Source: an uncultured Veillonellaceae bacterium (lineage in GTDB: Bacteria > Bacillota > Negativicutes > Veillonellales > Veillonellaceae). From it: a stretch of 64,000 nucleotides of DNA. The notes beneath the pieces were generated by a model. That model made no database searches. It saw only the letters and a list, made by a program, of their open reading frames with translations, and was not told where the DNA came from. The position numbers and the translations under genes are program-made. Positions within the stretch are counted from its first letter, which is position 1; every line of letters starts with the position of its first letter. Shown here piece after piece: positions 54,029 to 62,674 of this stretch. Where the stretch lies: assembly GCA_945867815.1 (NCBI GenBank), contig CAMBIX010000001.1, forward strand, positions 248,001 through 312,000, read 5' to 3'.

Positions 54029-54976
54029 TTACTCGTTAGTCAATTGCATGCCTACTTGTAATTGATGACCCCTTACATAAGCACCTGCATTCATTCGTTT
54101 TTTATTATCTGGCTGAACTTCCATAACAACTAAGACTCCCTGGCCAGTCGCTACAGTAAAAGAATTAGCATCAAGCTTAAGAATAGTTCCAGGTTCTGAT
54201 TGGCTTACTTCATCACTTACAGGCCGTGCCTTCCAGACCTTTATCCGCTTACCATTAAGAAAGGAAAAACAACCTGGTGCTGGTGATAAGGCCCGAATAC
54301 GACAATCTAAGTCTTTTGCTGATTGCCTCCAGTCAAGCCGACCCATTTCCTTAGTTATCTTTTTAGTATAAGTCGCTGCCGCTTCTTCTTGAGGTTGTTC
54401 CTTAACAGACCCTTGAGCTAATTTAGTAATTTCACTATTGATTAATTGACCACCTAGCTGTGCTAATTGCCCGAACAAACTGCCTGATGTATCTTCTGGA
54501 TGAATGGGAATGGTATGTTCACTAATAATCGCCCCTGTATCCATACCTTCATCCATATGCATAATCGTAATACCCGTCTGTGCATCTCCATTAAGAAGAG
54601 CATAATGAATAGGCGCTGCACCTCTATACTTTGGTAATAAGGAGGCATGCAAATTAATACAACCTAATCGCGGATAATGAATCAGCCACGAAGGCAATAT
54701 TTTACCATAAGCAATAACAATAATAATGTCTGGATGTAATTCATCCATTAAGGCCTTCATATCCTCCGTCTTAAAGGTATCTGGTTGATAAACAGGCAGC
54801 TGATTAGCCAAGGCCTTTTCCTTAACAGGTGACATTTGTACCCTATGCCCCCGCCCTTTTTCCTTATCTGGCTGAGTAAAAACGCCGACTACCTGATGTG
54901 GGCCCTCTATAAGCGCTTCCAATGTGGGTACAGAAAAATCAGGTGTTCCCATAAATACAACTCGTACTTGTTCCAT
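54029..54976 (-). CDS. fmt: Methionyl-tRNA formyltransferase
   Basis: A 315-residue enzyme that formylates initiator Met-tRNA using 10-formyl-tetrahydrofolate. FMGTPDFSVPTLEAL, the catalytic INLHASLLPKYRGAAPI (Asn and His) and MDEGMDTG are conserved. The C-terminal OB-like tRNA-binding domain follows after about 205. It pairs with def, which lies upstream and removes the formyl group. Confidence 0.98.
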   Translation of the reverse strand: MEQVRVVFMGTPDFSVPTLEALIEGPHQVVGVFTQPDKEKGRGHRVQMSPVKEKALANQLPVYQPDTFKTEDMKALMDELHPDIIIVIAYGKILPSWLIHYPRLGCINLHASLLPKYRGAAPIHYALLNGDAQTGITIMHMDEGMDTGAIISEHTIPIHPEDTSGSLFGQLAQLGGQLINSEITKLAQGSVKEQPQEEAAATYTKKITKEMGRLDWRQSAKDLDCRIRALSPAPGCFSFLNGKRIKVWKARPVSDEVSQSEPGTILKLDANSFTVATGQGVLVVMEVQPDNKKRMNAGAYVRGHQLQVGMQLTNE

Positions 54977-55044
54977 ATGACTCCCATCTTATTTGTACTA
55001 ACCTAGCACATCCATTGATTAAACTTAATAAAATCCCTACACGT

Positions 55045-55533
55045 TTACTCAGCCTTATCCGTTACAATGCTTTCTTTTACTGTCGATTCGGCCGTGTCTT
55101 TAATTTTTTCTATAAAAAGAATGCCATTCAAGTGGTCTATTTCATGCTGCAAGGCCCTAGCTAATAGACCTTCCCCTACAATTTTAATTTTTTTATTGTT
55201 GCGGTTAAGTGCCTGTACTTCTACCTTGTTAAAGCGTTTTACATCACCAAATACATCAGGGATACTTAAGCAACCTTCTGGCCCGACTTGTTCCCCTTCA
55301 CCACTAACAATGACTGGATTAACAAGTTCAATCAAACCCTGTCCTATATCAATAACAACTAAGCGTTTCGACTCATTGACTTGCGGTGCCGCTAATCCAA
55401 CACCATCTGCCTTATACATAGTTTCTGCCATATCATCTAACAAACGACGGATTTTTTTACTTACAAAAGGTACTTCCTCTGCCGTCTGTTTTAATACGGG
55501 ATGTCCTACTTTTACTATATCTAATACTGCCAT
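55045..55533 (-). CDS. def: Peptide deformylase
   Basis: A 162-residue metallopeptidase. The three signature motifs are GVGLAAPQV, EGCLSIPD and LQHEIDHLNG, supplying Cys and two His metal ligands plus catalytic Glu. AGGAGG precedes the ATG by about ten bases. It follows priA by 16 bases. Confidence 0.98.
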   Translation of the reverse strand: MAVLDIVKVGHPVLKQTAEEVPFVSKKIRRLLDDMAETMYKADGVGLAAPQVNESKRLVVIDIGQGLIELVNPVIVSGEGEQVGPEGCLSIPDVFGDVKRFNKVEVQALNRNNKKIKIVGEGLLARALQHEIDHLNGILFIEKIKDTAESTVKESIVTDKAE

Positions 55534-55549
55534 ATATGTTTACTGCCTC

Positions 55550-57757
55550 CTAAATAGGATCTACGTCAATAACGATACCCTCTTGCGTAAAAATCCATGA
55601 TGTATATATATATTCTTTAATTTTTTCTATTTTATCATGACTACCACGAATCGTAATAGCCATACGGTACAAATCACGTACCTTTTTAACGGTCTCTTCA
55701 TAAGGACCAAAAACTTCTATTGTCTCTCCCAGATTTGACCAAGTCTTTATGTAGGTCAGTAAATCAGTTGTTACCTTTTCTGCTAAGGCATTAGTCTTAA
55801 CCTCATTAGGCTGTCGTACAATCATATGAATCATTTCCTGCACTGGCGGATACAATAAGGATTGCCTTACCTTGATTTCTTCTTTATAAAAAGCCTCATA
55901 ATCTTGAGCTTTACTAGTTATTATAGCATAATGCAAGGGATTATATGTTTGTATAACTACCTGCCCAGGTTTATTCCCCCGACCGGCCCGACCAGCGCAC
56001 TGGGTTAACAAGTCAAAAGTTCGTTCCGATGCTGTATATAAAGGGATATTTAAAACAGAATCAGCCGTTACAATACCCACAGCCGTTACATCGGGAAAAT
56101 CATGTCCTTTAGCTACCATCTGTGTGCCTAATAAAATATCATATTGGTGTTTACTAAAGCCTTCCAAAACGTCTTCACTACGCCCCTTATGAGCCGCCAC
56201 ATCTTGATCCAATCTAGCTACACGAGCCCCTGGAAACTGCCGTCGTAATTCTTCTTCTACCTTTTGCGTACCATTACCAAAAAATTTTATTTTCTTACTA
56301 CCACAATGCGGACAAACCTTGGGTACCGGCTCATGGTAATCGCAATAGTGACATTTTAATTCCGCCCCTTCTTTGTGATACACCATAGAGACATCACAAT
56401 GAGGACAAGTGATTGTTTGTCCGCATTCCCTACAAAGCACAAAGGTATAATAGCCACGACGATTCAAAAGAATAATCATTTGTTCCTGTTTTTCTAAGGT
56501 TCGTCGTAAAAGACCCACTAGAGCACCAGAAAAAACAGAATAGTTACCATATAGTAATTCTTCTTTCATATCTACTAAGGTTACCTTAGGCATAGGCTGT
56601 TGATGAATCCGATGGGGCAGACGTAACAATGTATAGAAACCTTCTTGTGCCCGATAGTAGGATTCAATTGACGGTGTGGCCGATCCCAAAATAACAGGGC
56701 ACTGATGAGCCTCTCCCCGCCATAAGGCCACCTGCCTCGCATGATAGCGTAGCATATCTTCCTGTTTATAAGACGTATCATGTTCTTCATCAACTACAAT
56801 TAATCCAATATCGTCAGTAGGAGCAAAAACAGCTGACCGGGCGCCAATGATTATATGACTATCTTTACGACGCAAGCGTTCCCAGTTATTATAGCGTTCA
56901 GCTAAGGTAATCTTGCTATGAAAAACAACCACTTGATCACCGAAATGATCCACAAACCGTTTAACAATTTGATTAGTTAAAATAATTTCTGGCACTAAAA
57001 CAATGGCAATCTTGTCTTGTCGAATGCACTGAGCAGCTGCTTTCATGTAAACTTGTGTTTTACCACTGCCTGTCACGCCATACAAAAGAAACGGTTTATA
57101 TTGATGCGTATTTAAGGCTTCTTGAATGGGTTCATACACCTGCGCCTGTTCTTGTGTTAAAGGAATCCCTTCATCAAATTGTTTACTATAACGAGTCGTT
57201 GTATCCTTATAGCGTTCACTAACAATAATACCTAAGCAGTCTCGTATTTGATTAATAACCAAACGAGAAAAACCAGCCGCTAACAAGGTTGACTTAGCTT
57301 GTGGGCCCTTCTCTATTAAATAGGCAAGAAGCTCTCGTTGCCGTCGCTTTCGCTTAGGCAGTTGCTCTACCTGACAAAAGGGAGATGCACTGAACCATTC
57401 TTCCTTAGGTCGTTCATAAGTCTTAGTCTTTTTCTTATTAATAGTAAATAAGCTAAGCGCTTCAGAATAAGTACATAAATAATAATGACTTAAGCGATTA
57501 GCCGTTCCTAACATTTCTTCTGTAAACCAGGGTTTATCTGGGTCTAATATAAGCTGTATCCGCTTTAATTGATAGGACGGACGTTCTTGCAATACATAGG
57601 TGCGCAATACAATACCTTCTTCTTTTGTTGTTCCTAAAGGAATCAATACGCGGGTACCACGAGCGATACGTGTCTGCCCCTTCGGCAATAGATAGATAAA
57701 TGTCCGATTTAACTGCTTGGCCGGACGATTAACAATAATATCAGCTACATACTCCAA
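55550..57757 (-). CDS. priA: Primosomal replication restart helicase PriA
   Basis: A 735-residue DNA helicase that reloads the replisome at stalled forks. After the N-terminal 3'-DNA-binding domain, Walker A is GVTGSGKTQVY and the Walker B box is DEEH in VVDEEHDTSYKQ. The zinc region has paired CxxC motifs: CRECGQTITCPHC, CHYCDYH and CPHCGSKK. The TTG at 57757 is chosen because AAAGGAGG lies seven bases upstream; an ATG six codons earlier overlaps that site. PriA-def-fmt order is common in Firmicutes. Confidence 0.97.
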   Translation of the reverse strand: MEYVADIIVNRPAKQLNRTFIYLLPKGQTRIARGTRVLIPLGTTKEEGIVLRTYVLQERPSYQLKRIQLILDPDKPWFTEEMLGTANRLSHYYLCTYSEALSLFTINKKKTKTYERPKEEWFSASPFCQVEQLPKRKRRQRELLAYLIEKGPQAKSTLLAAGFSRLVINQIRDCLGIIVSERYKDTTTRYSKQFDEGIPLTQEQAQVYEPIQEALNTHQYKPFLLYGVTGSGKTQVYMKAAAQCIRQDKIAIVLVPEIILTNQIVKRFVDHFGDQVVVFHSKITLAERYNNWERLRRKDSHIIIGARSAVFAPTDDIGLIVVDEEHDTSYKQEDMLRYHARQVALWRGEAHQCPVILGSATPSIESYYRAQEGFYTLLRLPHRIHQQPMPKVTLVDMKEELLYGNYSVFSGALVGLLRRTLEKQEQMIILLNRRGYYTFVLCRECGQTITCPHCDVSMVYHKEGAELKCHYCDYHEPVPKVCPHCGSKKIKFFGNGTQKVEEELRRQFPGARVARLDQDVAAHKGRSEDVLEGFSKHQYDILLGTQMVAKGHDFPDVTAVGIVTADSVLNIPLYTASERTFDLLTQCAGRAGRGNKPGQVVIQTYNPLHYAIITSKAQDYEAFYKEEIKVRQSLLYPPVQEMIHMIVRQPNEVKTNALAEKVTTDLLTYIKTWSNLGETIEVFGPYEETVKKVRDLYRMAITIRGSHDKIEKIKEYIYTSWIFTQEGIVIDVDPI

Positions 57758-57815
57758 GAACCTTCCTCCTTTCATCGTTCTATTATACCATGCTCATTAA
57801 ACAAAGAGTAAACGC

Positions 57816-57861
57816 AAAAAGTACATTACACTCCTACAAGTAGGTAGTATAATGTACTTTT
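57816..57861 (-). terminator. metK terminator
   Basis: On the minus strand AAAAGTACATTA and TAATGTACTTTT form a long stem with an inner CCTAC/GTAGG part, followed by TTGCG. The stretch 57862-58000 holds nothing recognisable. Confidence 0.75.
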
Positions 57862-58000
57862 CTATTTATAGCTATAATAAGCAAAGAGACCCCATATAAA
57901 TTAAGTTATCCTTGTATCTCTTCTACCCTTATATATTTTCTATAATAAATGCGGATTACCTAATAGTAAGAAAAATTCTATCTAATAGGCCAGCTATAAA

Positions 58001-59191
58001 TTATAGACCTGCTTCTTTGCGAAGTACGTCTGCCTTATCAGTGTGTTCCCAAGGCAAATCAATATCTGTACGTCCGAAATGACCATAAGCAGCTGTCTGA
58101 CGATAAATTGGACGACGTAAGTCAAGCATCTTAATGATACCAGCTGGACGCAAGTCAAAATGTTTACGAACCAATTCAACAATCTTAGCTTCGTCGATTT
58201 TACCTGTACCAAAGGTTTCAACCATAACGGATACTGGTTTAGCTACACCGATAGCATAAGCAATTTGAATTTCACAACGATCAGCAAGACCAGCAGCTAC
58301 AATATTCTTTGCTACATAACGAGCAGCATAAGCAGCCGAGCGGTCAACCTTTGTAGGATCCTTACCAGAGAAAGCACCGCCACCATGACGAGCCATACCG
58401 CCATAAGTATCAACAATAATCTTACGACCTGTTAAACCAGCATCACCTTGTGGACCACCAATGATAAACTGACCTGTTGGATTGATGAAAATCTTAGTAT
58501 TATCATCAATTAAGTCTTTTGGTACGATAGCATCAATAACATATTTCTTTAAATCAGCAGCAATCTGTTTCTGATCAACTTCTGGACCATGCTGTGTAGA
58601 AATAACGATAGCATCAATACGTTTCGGTTTGCCATCAACATATTCAATGGTAACCTGTGTCTTTCCATCTGGACGAAGATAAGGCAACGTACCATCTTTA
58701 CGAACTTTAGTCAATTGGCGGGATAAACGATGAGCCAAAGCGATTGTCATTGGCATATATTCTTCTGTTTCGTTAGTTGCATACCCAAACATCATGCCCT
58801 GGTCGCCAGCACCAATTTTATCTAATTCATCAGTGTCACCATCACGGGATTCAAGAGCCGCATTAACACCCATAGCAATATCTGGGGACTGTTCGTCAAG
58901 AGCTACGTTTACACCACAAGTATCGGCATCAAAACCATATTTAGCACGTGTATATCCGATATCACGAATCGTTTCACGTACAAGATGTGGAATATCTACA
59001 TAACTTTTTGTTGTAATTTCGCCAACTACATGAACCTGACCAGTTGTTACAAGTGTTTCGCAAGCAACATGAGCCATCGGATCTTTGGCAATGATTGCAT
59101 CAAGCACTGCGTCAGAAATCTGGTCAGCAATTTTATCAGGATGACCTTCTGTTACAGATTCAGATGTAAAAAATACATGTTTCTCTGCCAT
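58001..59191 (-). CDS. metK: S-adenosylmethionine synthetase
   Basis: A 396-residue enzyme forming SAM from methionine and [36 protein letters not shown] and [19 protein letters not shown] are the signature blocks. AGGAGG lies eight bases before the ATG. It sits behind an S-box riboswitch, so its expression drops when SAM is high. It feeds the recycling genes ahcY, mtaD, mtnP and mtnA elsewhere in the window. Confidence 0.99.
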   Translation of the reverse strand: MAEKHVFFTSESVTEGHPDKIADQISDAVLDAIIAKDPMAHVACETLVTTGQVHVVGEITTKSYVDIPHLVRETIRDIGYTRAKYGFDADTCGVNVALDEQSPDIAMGVNAALESRDGDTDELDKIGAGDQGMMFGYATNETEEYMPMTIALAHRLSRQLTKVRKDGTLPYLRPDGKTQVTIEYVDGKPKRIDAIVISTQHGPEVDQKQIAADLKKYVIDAIVPKDLIDDNTKIFINPTGQFIIGGPQGDAGLTGRKIIVDTYGGMARHGGGAFSGKDPTKVDRSAAYAARYVAKNIVAAGLADRCEIQIAYAIGVAKPVSVMVETFGTGKIDEAKIVELVRKHFDLRPAGIIKMLDLRRPIYRQTAAYGHFGRTDIDLPWEHTDKADVLRKEAGL

Positions 59192-59204
59192 TTACAATAC
59201 CTCC

Positions 59205-59243
59205 TAAAAATAAAAGTCCCCATTGCTCAGCAATGAGGAACTT
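59205..59243 (-). terminator. Terminator of the metK SAM riboswitch
   Basis: On the minus strand AAGTTCCTCATTGC and GCAATGGGGACTT pair with a TGA loop, followed by TTATTTTT. It is the regulated stop of the S-box leader. Confidence 0.9.
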
Positions 59244-59245
59244 AC

Positions 59246-59350
59246 CTTCCTCATCTACCGGCTACGCCGTCGGAATTAGCACCTTTTCACAAAGAAGGGT
59301 TGCTGTAGTTTCAAAGGGCCGTACCCTCCACTACTCTTGATGAGACTTAT
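59246..59350 (-). ncRNA. SAM-I (S-box) riboswitch upstream of metK
   Basis: On the minus strand the S-box blocks are complete: CTCATCAAGAG, GTGGAGGGTACGGCCC, GCAACCCTT, GGTGCTAATTCCGAC and closing GATGAGG. The terminator and the metK ribosome site follow. It binds SAM and stops metK transcription. Confidence 0.96.
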
Positions 59351-59390
59351 TTATCACTTATTTTTGCATGACCTCTTAGTCATGACTGAT

Positions 59391-59419
59391 AGTATACGCT
59401 ATTTTTTCAATTCTGACAA
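59391..59419 (-). promoter_or_regulatory. metK leader promoter inside the coaBC 3' end
   Basis: On the minus strand TTGTCA (59414-59419), a 17-bp spacer and TATACT (59391-59396) precede the S-box. The -35 lies within the last codons of coaBC. Confidence 0.7.
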
Positions 59420-60586
59420 GGCGATTATAATACGTTCTGCCACTTCTTTTTTTGATAACAGAGGAAATTCTTTTATAGTGCCATCTGCATAGACCAGAGA
59501 TACTTGATTAGTATCCACATTAAAGCCAGACCCTTGCTGACTTACATCATTAGCTACCAAAAAATCCAAATGCTTACTATCTACTTTTTTACGGGCATTT
59601 TCAATTAAATGCTCTGTTTCAGCAGCAAAGCCAATTAATTTTTGTTTTTGCTTACGCTGACCTGCTTCTTTTAAAATATCTGGATTTTTTACTAAGTCTA
59701 AGGTAAAATCTTCCTGCTTTTTTAATTTTTGAGGTGCCTGATTACGTACCCGATAATCAGCAACAGCTGCTGCCATAATCAAGGCTTGACAATCATCAAA
59801 AACTTCATCAACAGCCTGTTTCATTTCTTTAGCCGAATGAACAGTAACAGCTTGCACGCCCATAGGAATAGCTAATTGTGTTGGTGTAGTTATCAAAATC
59901 GTATGCGCTCCATGTCGAGCCGCCGCCGCTGCTAAGGCATAGCCCATCTTTCCACTTGACCGATTACCTATATATCGAACCGGATCAATGGCCTCTTGCG
60001 TACCGCCGGCTGTTACCACGACTGTCTGTCCAGCCAATTCTTGACTCTTATGATAAGTAAAGTCAAACCAATCAATAATGGCGGCTGGATCGGGTAAACG
60101 CCCCTTGCCTGATGTACCGCAAGCTAAATGCCCACTATCCGGTTCCATTATATGATACCCATAATCACGTAAAGTCTGAAGATTACGCTGCGTGATAGGA
60201 TTTTCATACATATTGGTATTCATAGCCGGACAAATAAATACAGGTGCCTTAGTAGCCATAACCTGTGTACTCAGCATATCATCAGCAATACCATTAGCTA
60301 TTTTACCAATAATATTAGCCGTTGCTGGCACAATAATATAGGCATCAGCCCACGTAGCTAAGGCAATGTGTTCTACATCCCAATTTATCACTTCTTGAAA
60401 CATAGATACGGAAACAGGATGACCACTAATTTCACCAAATGTAAGTGGCGTAACAAATTTTGTGGCATGTTCTGTCATAACCACTTGTACTTCAGCCCCT
60501 TGTTTTCGCAAGCGACTAACAAAATCGACAGCTTTATAAGCCGCAATACCGCCCGTTACACCTACAATAACATGCATACCTTTCAT
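59399..60586 (-). CDS. coaBC: Bifunctional phosphopantothenoylcysteine decarboxylase / phosphopantothenate-cysteine ligase
   Basis: A 395-residue fusion for two steps of coenzyme A synthesis. The CoaC flavin domain (about 1-180) starts IVGVTGGIAAYKAVDF. Its catalytic His is in DVEHIALATWADA and its Asn in FICPAMNTNMYENP. The CoaB domain (about 190-395) has VTAGGTQEAIDPVRYIGNRSSGKMGYA. It follows rpoZ closely, in the usual yicC-gmk-rpoZ-coaBC run. Confidence 0.97.
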   Translation of the reverse strand: MKGMHVIVGVTGGIAAYKAVDFVSRLRKQGAEVQVVMTEHATKFVTPLTFGEISGHPVSVSMFQEVINWDVEHIALATWADAYIIVPATANIIGKIANGIADDMLSTQVMATKAPVFICPAMNTNMYENPITQRNLQTLRDYGYHIMEPDSGHLACGTSGKGRLPDPAAIIDWFDFTYHKSQELAGQTVVVTAGGTQEAIDPVRYIGNRSSGKMGYALAAAAARHGAHTILITTPTQLAIPMGVQAVTVHSAKEMKQAVDEVFDDCQALIMAAAVADYRVRNQAPQKLKKQEDFTLDLVKNPDILKEAGQRKQKQKLIGFAAETEHLIENARKKVDSKHLDFLVANDVSQQGSGFNVDTNQVSLVYADGTIKEFPLLSKKEVAERIIIALSELKK

Positions 60587-60611
60587 TGTATAGGCTCGCT
60601 CTCTTTATCTC

Positions 60612-60824
60612 TTATTTAATACCAATCTTAGGACGGGAATAGGTAATCTTACCTTCTGCAATTTCATATAAAGCTAAGGAAACTGGTTTATCGCTTTCAC
60701 AATCACTTACCAGTGGAGGATCCCCAGCTGTTATTTCGCGTGCCCGTTTAGCTGCTAATGTAACCAAGGTATATTTACTATCTACTTGTGCTTCTAAGAT
60801 TTTCTGTTCTGGTTTGTTCATCAT
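60612..60824 (-). CDS. rpoZ: DNA-directed RNA polymerase subunit omega
   Basis: A 70-residue RNA polymerase assembly subunit. The core SKYTLVTLAAKRAREIT matches the omega signature and KPVSLALYEIAEGKI is the following helix region. AAGGAGAG at the gmk end precedes the ATG. Position between gmk and coaBC agrees with other Firmicutes. Confidence 0.95.
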   Translation of the reverse strand: MMNKPEQKILEAQVDSKYTLVTLAAKRAREITAGDPPLVSDCESDKPVSLALYEIAEGKITYSRPKIGIK

Positions 60825-60830
60825 AAGGCA

Positions 60831-61481
60831 TTACTCTCCTTGTTCAAGATATTTCTGATAAATATAATGAATCTTTTCTTTGTTGCGACTAATCTTACAA
60901 GTTTCAGCTCGTAAAATTGAAGCCACCTTTTCAATAGCTTCTTCAAGCTTATCATTAACTACAATATAATCATATTTATGTGCCAAAGCAAGCTCTGAAC
61001 AAGCTAGGGATAAACGCTTATTAATAACATCATCAGCATCTGTCCCTCGATCACGCAAGCGATGTGTTAGCACTTCTAAAGATGGTGGCACAATATAAAT
61101 AAACACACCGTCTTCAAAGGACTCTTTAACCTGCATAGCTCCTTGAATATCTATTTCAAGGATAACACTTTTACCCGCATTAAGTAAATTCATAACATGA
61201 GCTTTTGGCGTACCATAATAATTATCATATACCTTAGCATATTCAATAAAGGCGTCTTCTTGAATTAATTTTTCAAATTCTTCTTTAGAGCGAAAAAAAT
61301 AATTAACACCTTCTTGTTCACCCACTCTAGGTGCCCGTGTCGTCATAGACACAGAATAAACCAAATTAGGCATACGTTTACGCAGGGCATCACAGATAGT
61401 GCCTTTACCGGCACCAGAAGGGCCTGATAATACAATTAGAATACCCTTATCCTTCATGGATTCTTCTTTACTATTCAACAT
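60831..61481 (-). CDS. gmk: Guanylate kinase
   Basis: A 216-residue P-loop kinase converting GMP to GDP. LSGPSGAGKGTICDAL is the Walker A region and SVSMTTRAPRVGEQEGVNYFF the GMP site. The given ATG overlaps yicC by 11 bases. A second ATG eight codons later (61457) gives the more usual MKDKGILIV start, and neither has a strong ribosome site. Confidence 0.96.
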   Translation of the reverse strand: MLNSKEESMKDKGILIVLSGPSGAGKGTICDALRKRMPNLVYSVSMTTRAPRVGEQEGVNYFFRSKEEFEKLIQEDAFIEYAKVYDNYYGTPKAHVMNLLNAGKSVILEIDIQGAMQVKESFEDGVFIYIVPPSLEVLTHRLRDRGTDADDVINKRLSLACSELALAHKYDYIVVNDKLEEAIEKVASILRAETCKISRNKEKIHYIYQKYLEQGE

Positions 61482-62352
61482 TTTGTACCTGTTCCCGAAT
61501 CTTTTCTAATTCACATTTCAATGCAACAACAGTTGAAGTAATTGTATCAACTGTACTTTTAGACCCCATGGTATTTACTTCTCTATTCATTTCCTGTAGG
61601 AGAAAATCAAGCTTTCGCCCTATAGGCTCCTTTTCCTCTAAGGTATTTTTTAATTGTACCACATGTGACCGAAATCTTACAATCTCTTCTGTAATATCAC
61701 TTTTATCGGATTGAATAGCCAACTCTTCTATAATTCGTTGCTTAGCTGCTTGTATGTCTAAGTCATCCATTAAGTTCTGCATACGTTCTAATAAACGCTG
61801 TCTATATGAACTTAAGGCGTCTTCCGCATGGCTTTCTATATGACTAAGCAATGTCATTAATCCAATAGACCGTTTTTCTATATCTCTTTTTAAGTTAGCC
61901 CCTTCTAGGTCTCTCATAGCAAGCAAGTGCTGCAAGGCCTCTTGTAAGGCTTGCTGAGCTAAGCTTTGAATTTCTTTTGCATCAACATTTATCTCTTCTT
62001 GACTAATCCAGTCGCGAGAAAGAGCCAAACAGTCCTGTAAGGGCACCTCTTCTATCTGCCTATAAAACCCATTACTTACCAATAGTTCACGAATCTGCTT
62101 TAATTGGGCTGTATTAATAACTATAGGAGATAAGGTGTCAAATATCGGCATAAAAGTGACTGTAAGTTCAACTTTTCCCCTTCCTAGCGCCTCTTTAATC
62201 CCCTGCCGAATCAAAGGATCAGCCTCTAAAAAAGGCGTAGGTAATTTAAGTTGTATATCTAAAAATTTACTGTTCACAGAGCGCATGGCTATCTGACAAG
62301 ACCAATGGTCTGATTCAGCTAATCCCTTACCAAATCCCGTCATACTTCGCAT
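61471..62352 (-). CDS. YicC family endoribonuclease
   Basis: A 293-residue member of the YicC/YloC family, which includes a ribonuclease acting on small RNAs in E. coli. The start MRSMTGFGKG is the family hallmark, and the C-terminal domain (DFLLQEMNREVNTMGSKS) contains the conserved Glu/Asn residues. The ATG at 62352 has AGGA about ten bases upstream; a GTG three codons earlier is possible. It starts the yicC-gmk-rpoZ-coaBC run. Confidence 0.92.
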   Translation of the reverse strand: MRSMTGFGKGLAESDHWSCQIAMRSVNSKFLDIQLKLPTPFLEADPLIRQGIKEALGRGKVELTVTFMPIFDTLSPIVINTAQLKQIRELLVSNGFYRQIEEVPLQDCLALSRDWISQEEINVDAKEIQSLAQQALQEALQHLLAMRDLEGANLKRDIEKRSIGLMTLLSHIESHAEDALSSYRQRLLERMQNLMDDLDIQAAKQRIIEELAIQSDKSDITEEIVRFRSHVVQLKNTLEEKEPIGRKLDFLLQEMNREVNTMGSKSTVDTITSTVVALKCELEKIREQVQNVE

Positions 62353-62361
62353 ATGAGCCAC

Positions 62362-62674
62362 ATCCTATTCTAAGTATTTAATTTATTTCTTTATATAGTT
62401 CTATATTATAACACCTTTTCAGACAGGCTCTATAATCGCCCTCTACCCTTTTTCAAAATTTTTTCTTTCTACCTTTTTCACCGCATACGAGCCCTATCTG
62501 TGCTATACTTAATGCACATAAAATAACCTTATTATATCAAAAATGACCTATTCGCTTTTCTTTTTTATAAACTACCTCTCGGCCTATTACATACCAAGTA
62601 AACAAAAAGTAATACTACAAAGACGACCTAAAGCGAATCAGGCACAATTACACATATAACGAACAGGAGCAATT
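62362..62674. promoter_or_regulatory. Divergent promoter region between yicC and rqcH
   Basis: TATAAT on the minus strand (around 62404-62409) and TATACT on the plus strand (62504-62509) are good -10 boxes, but neither has a clear -35. AGGAG lies before the rqcH ATG. No gene or repeat was recognised in these 313 bases. Confidence 0.4.

Noticed and set aside
59367-59384. Small CATGAC/GTCATG hairpin with a six-base loop as an ANTAR target
   Set aside because: The loop lacks the required A at position 1 and there is no second paired hairpin.
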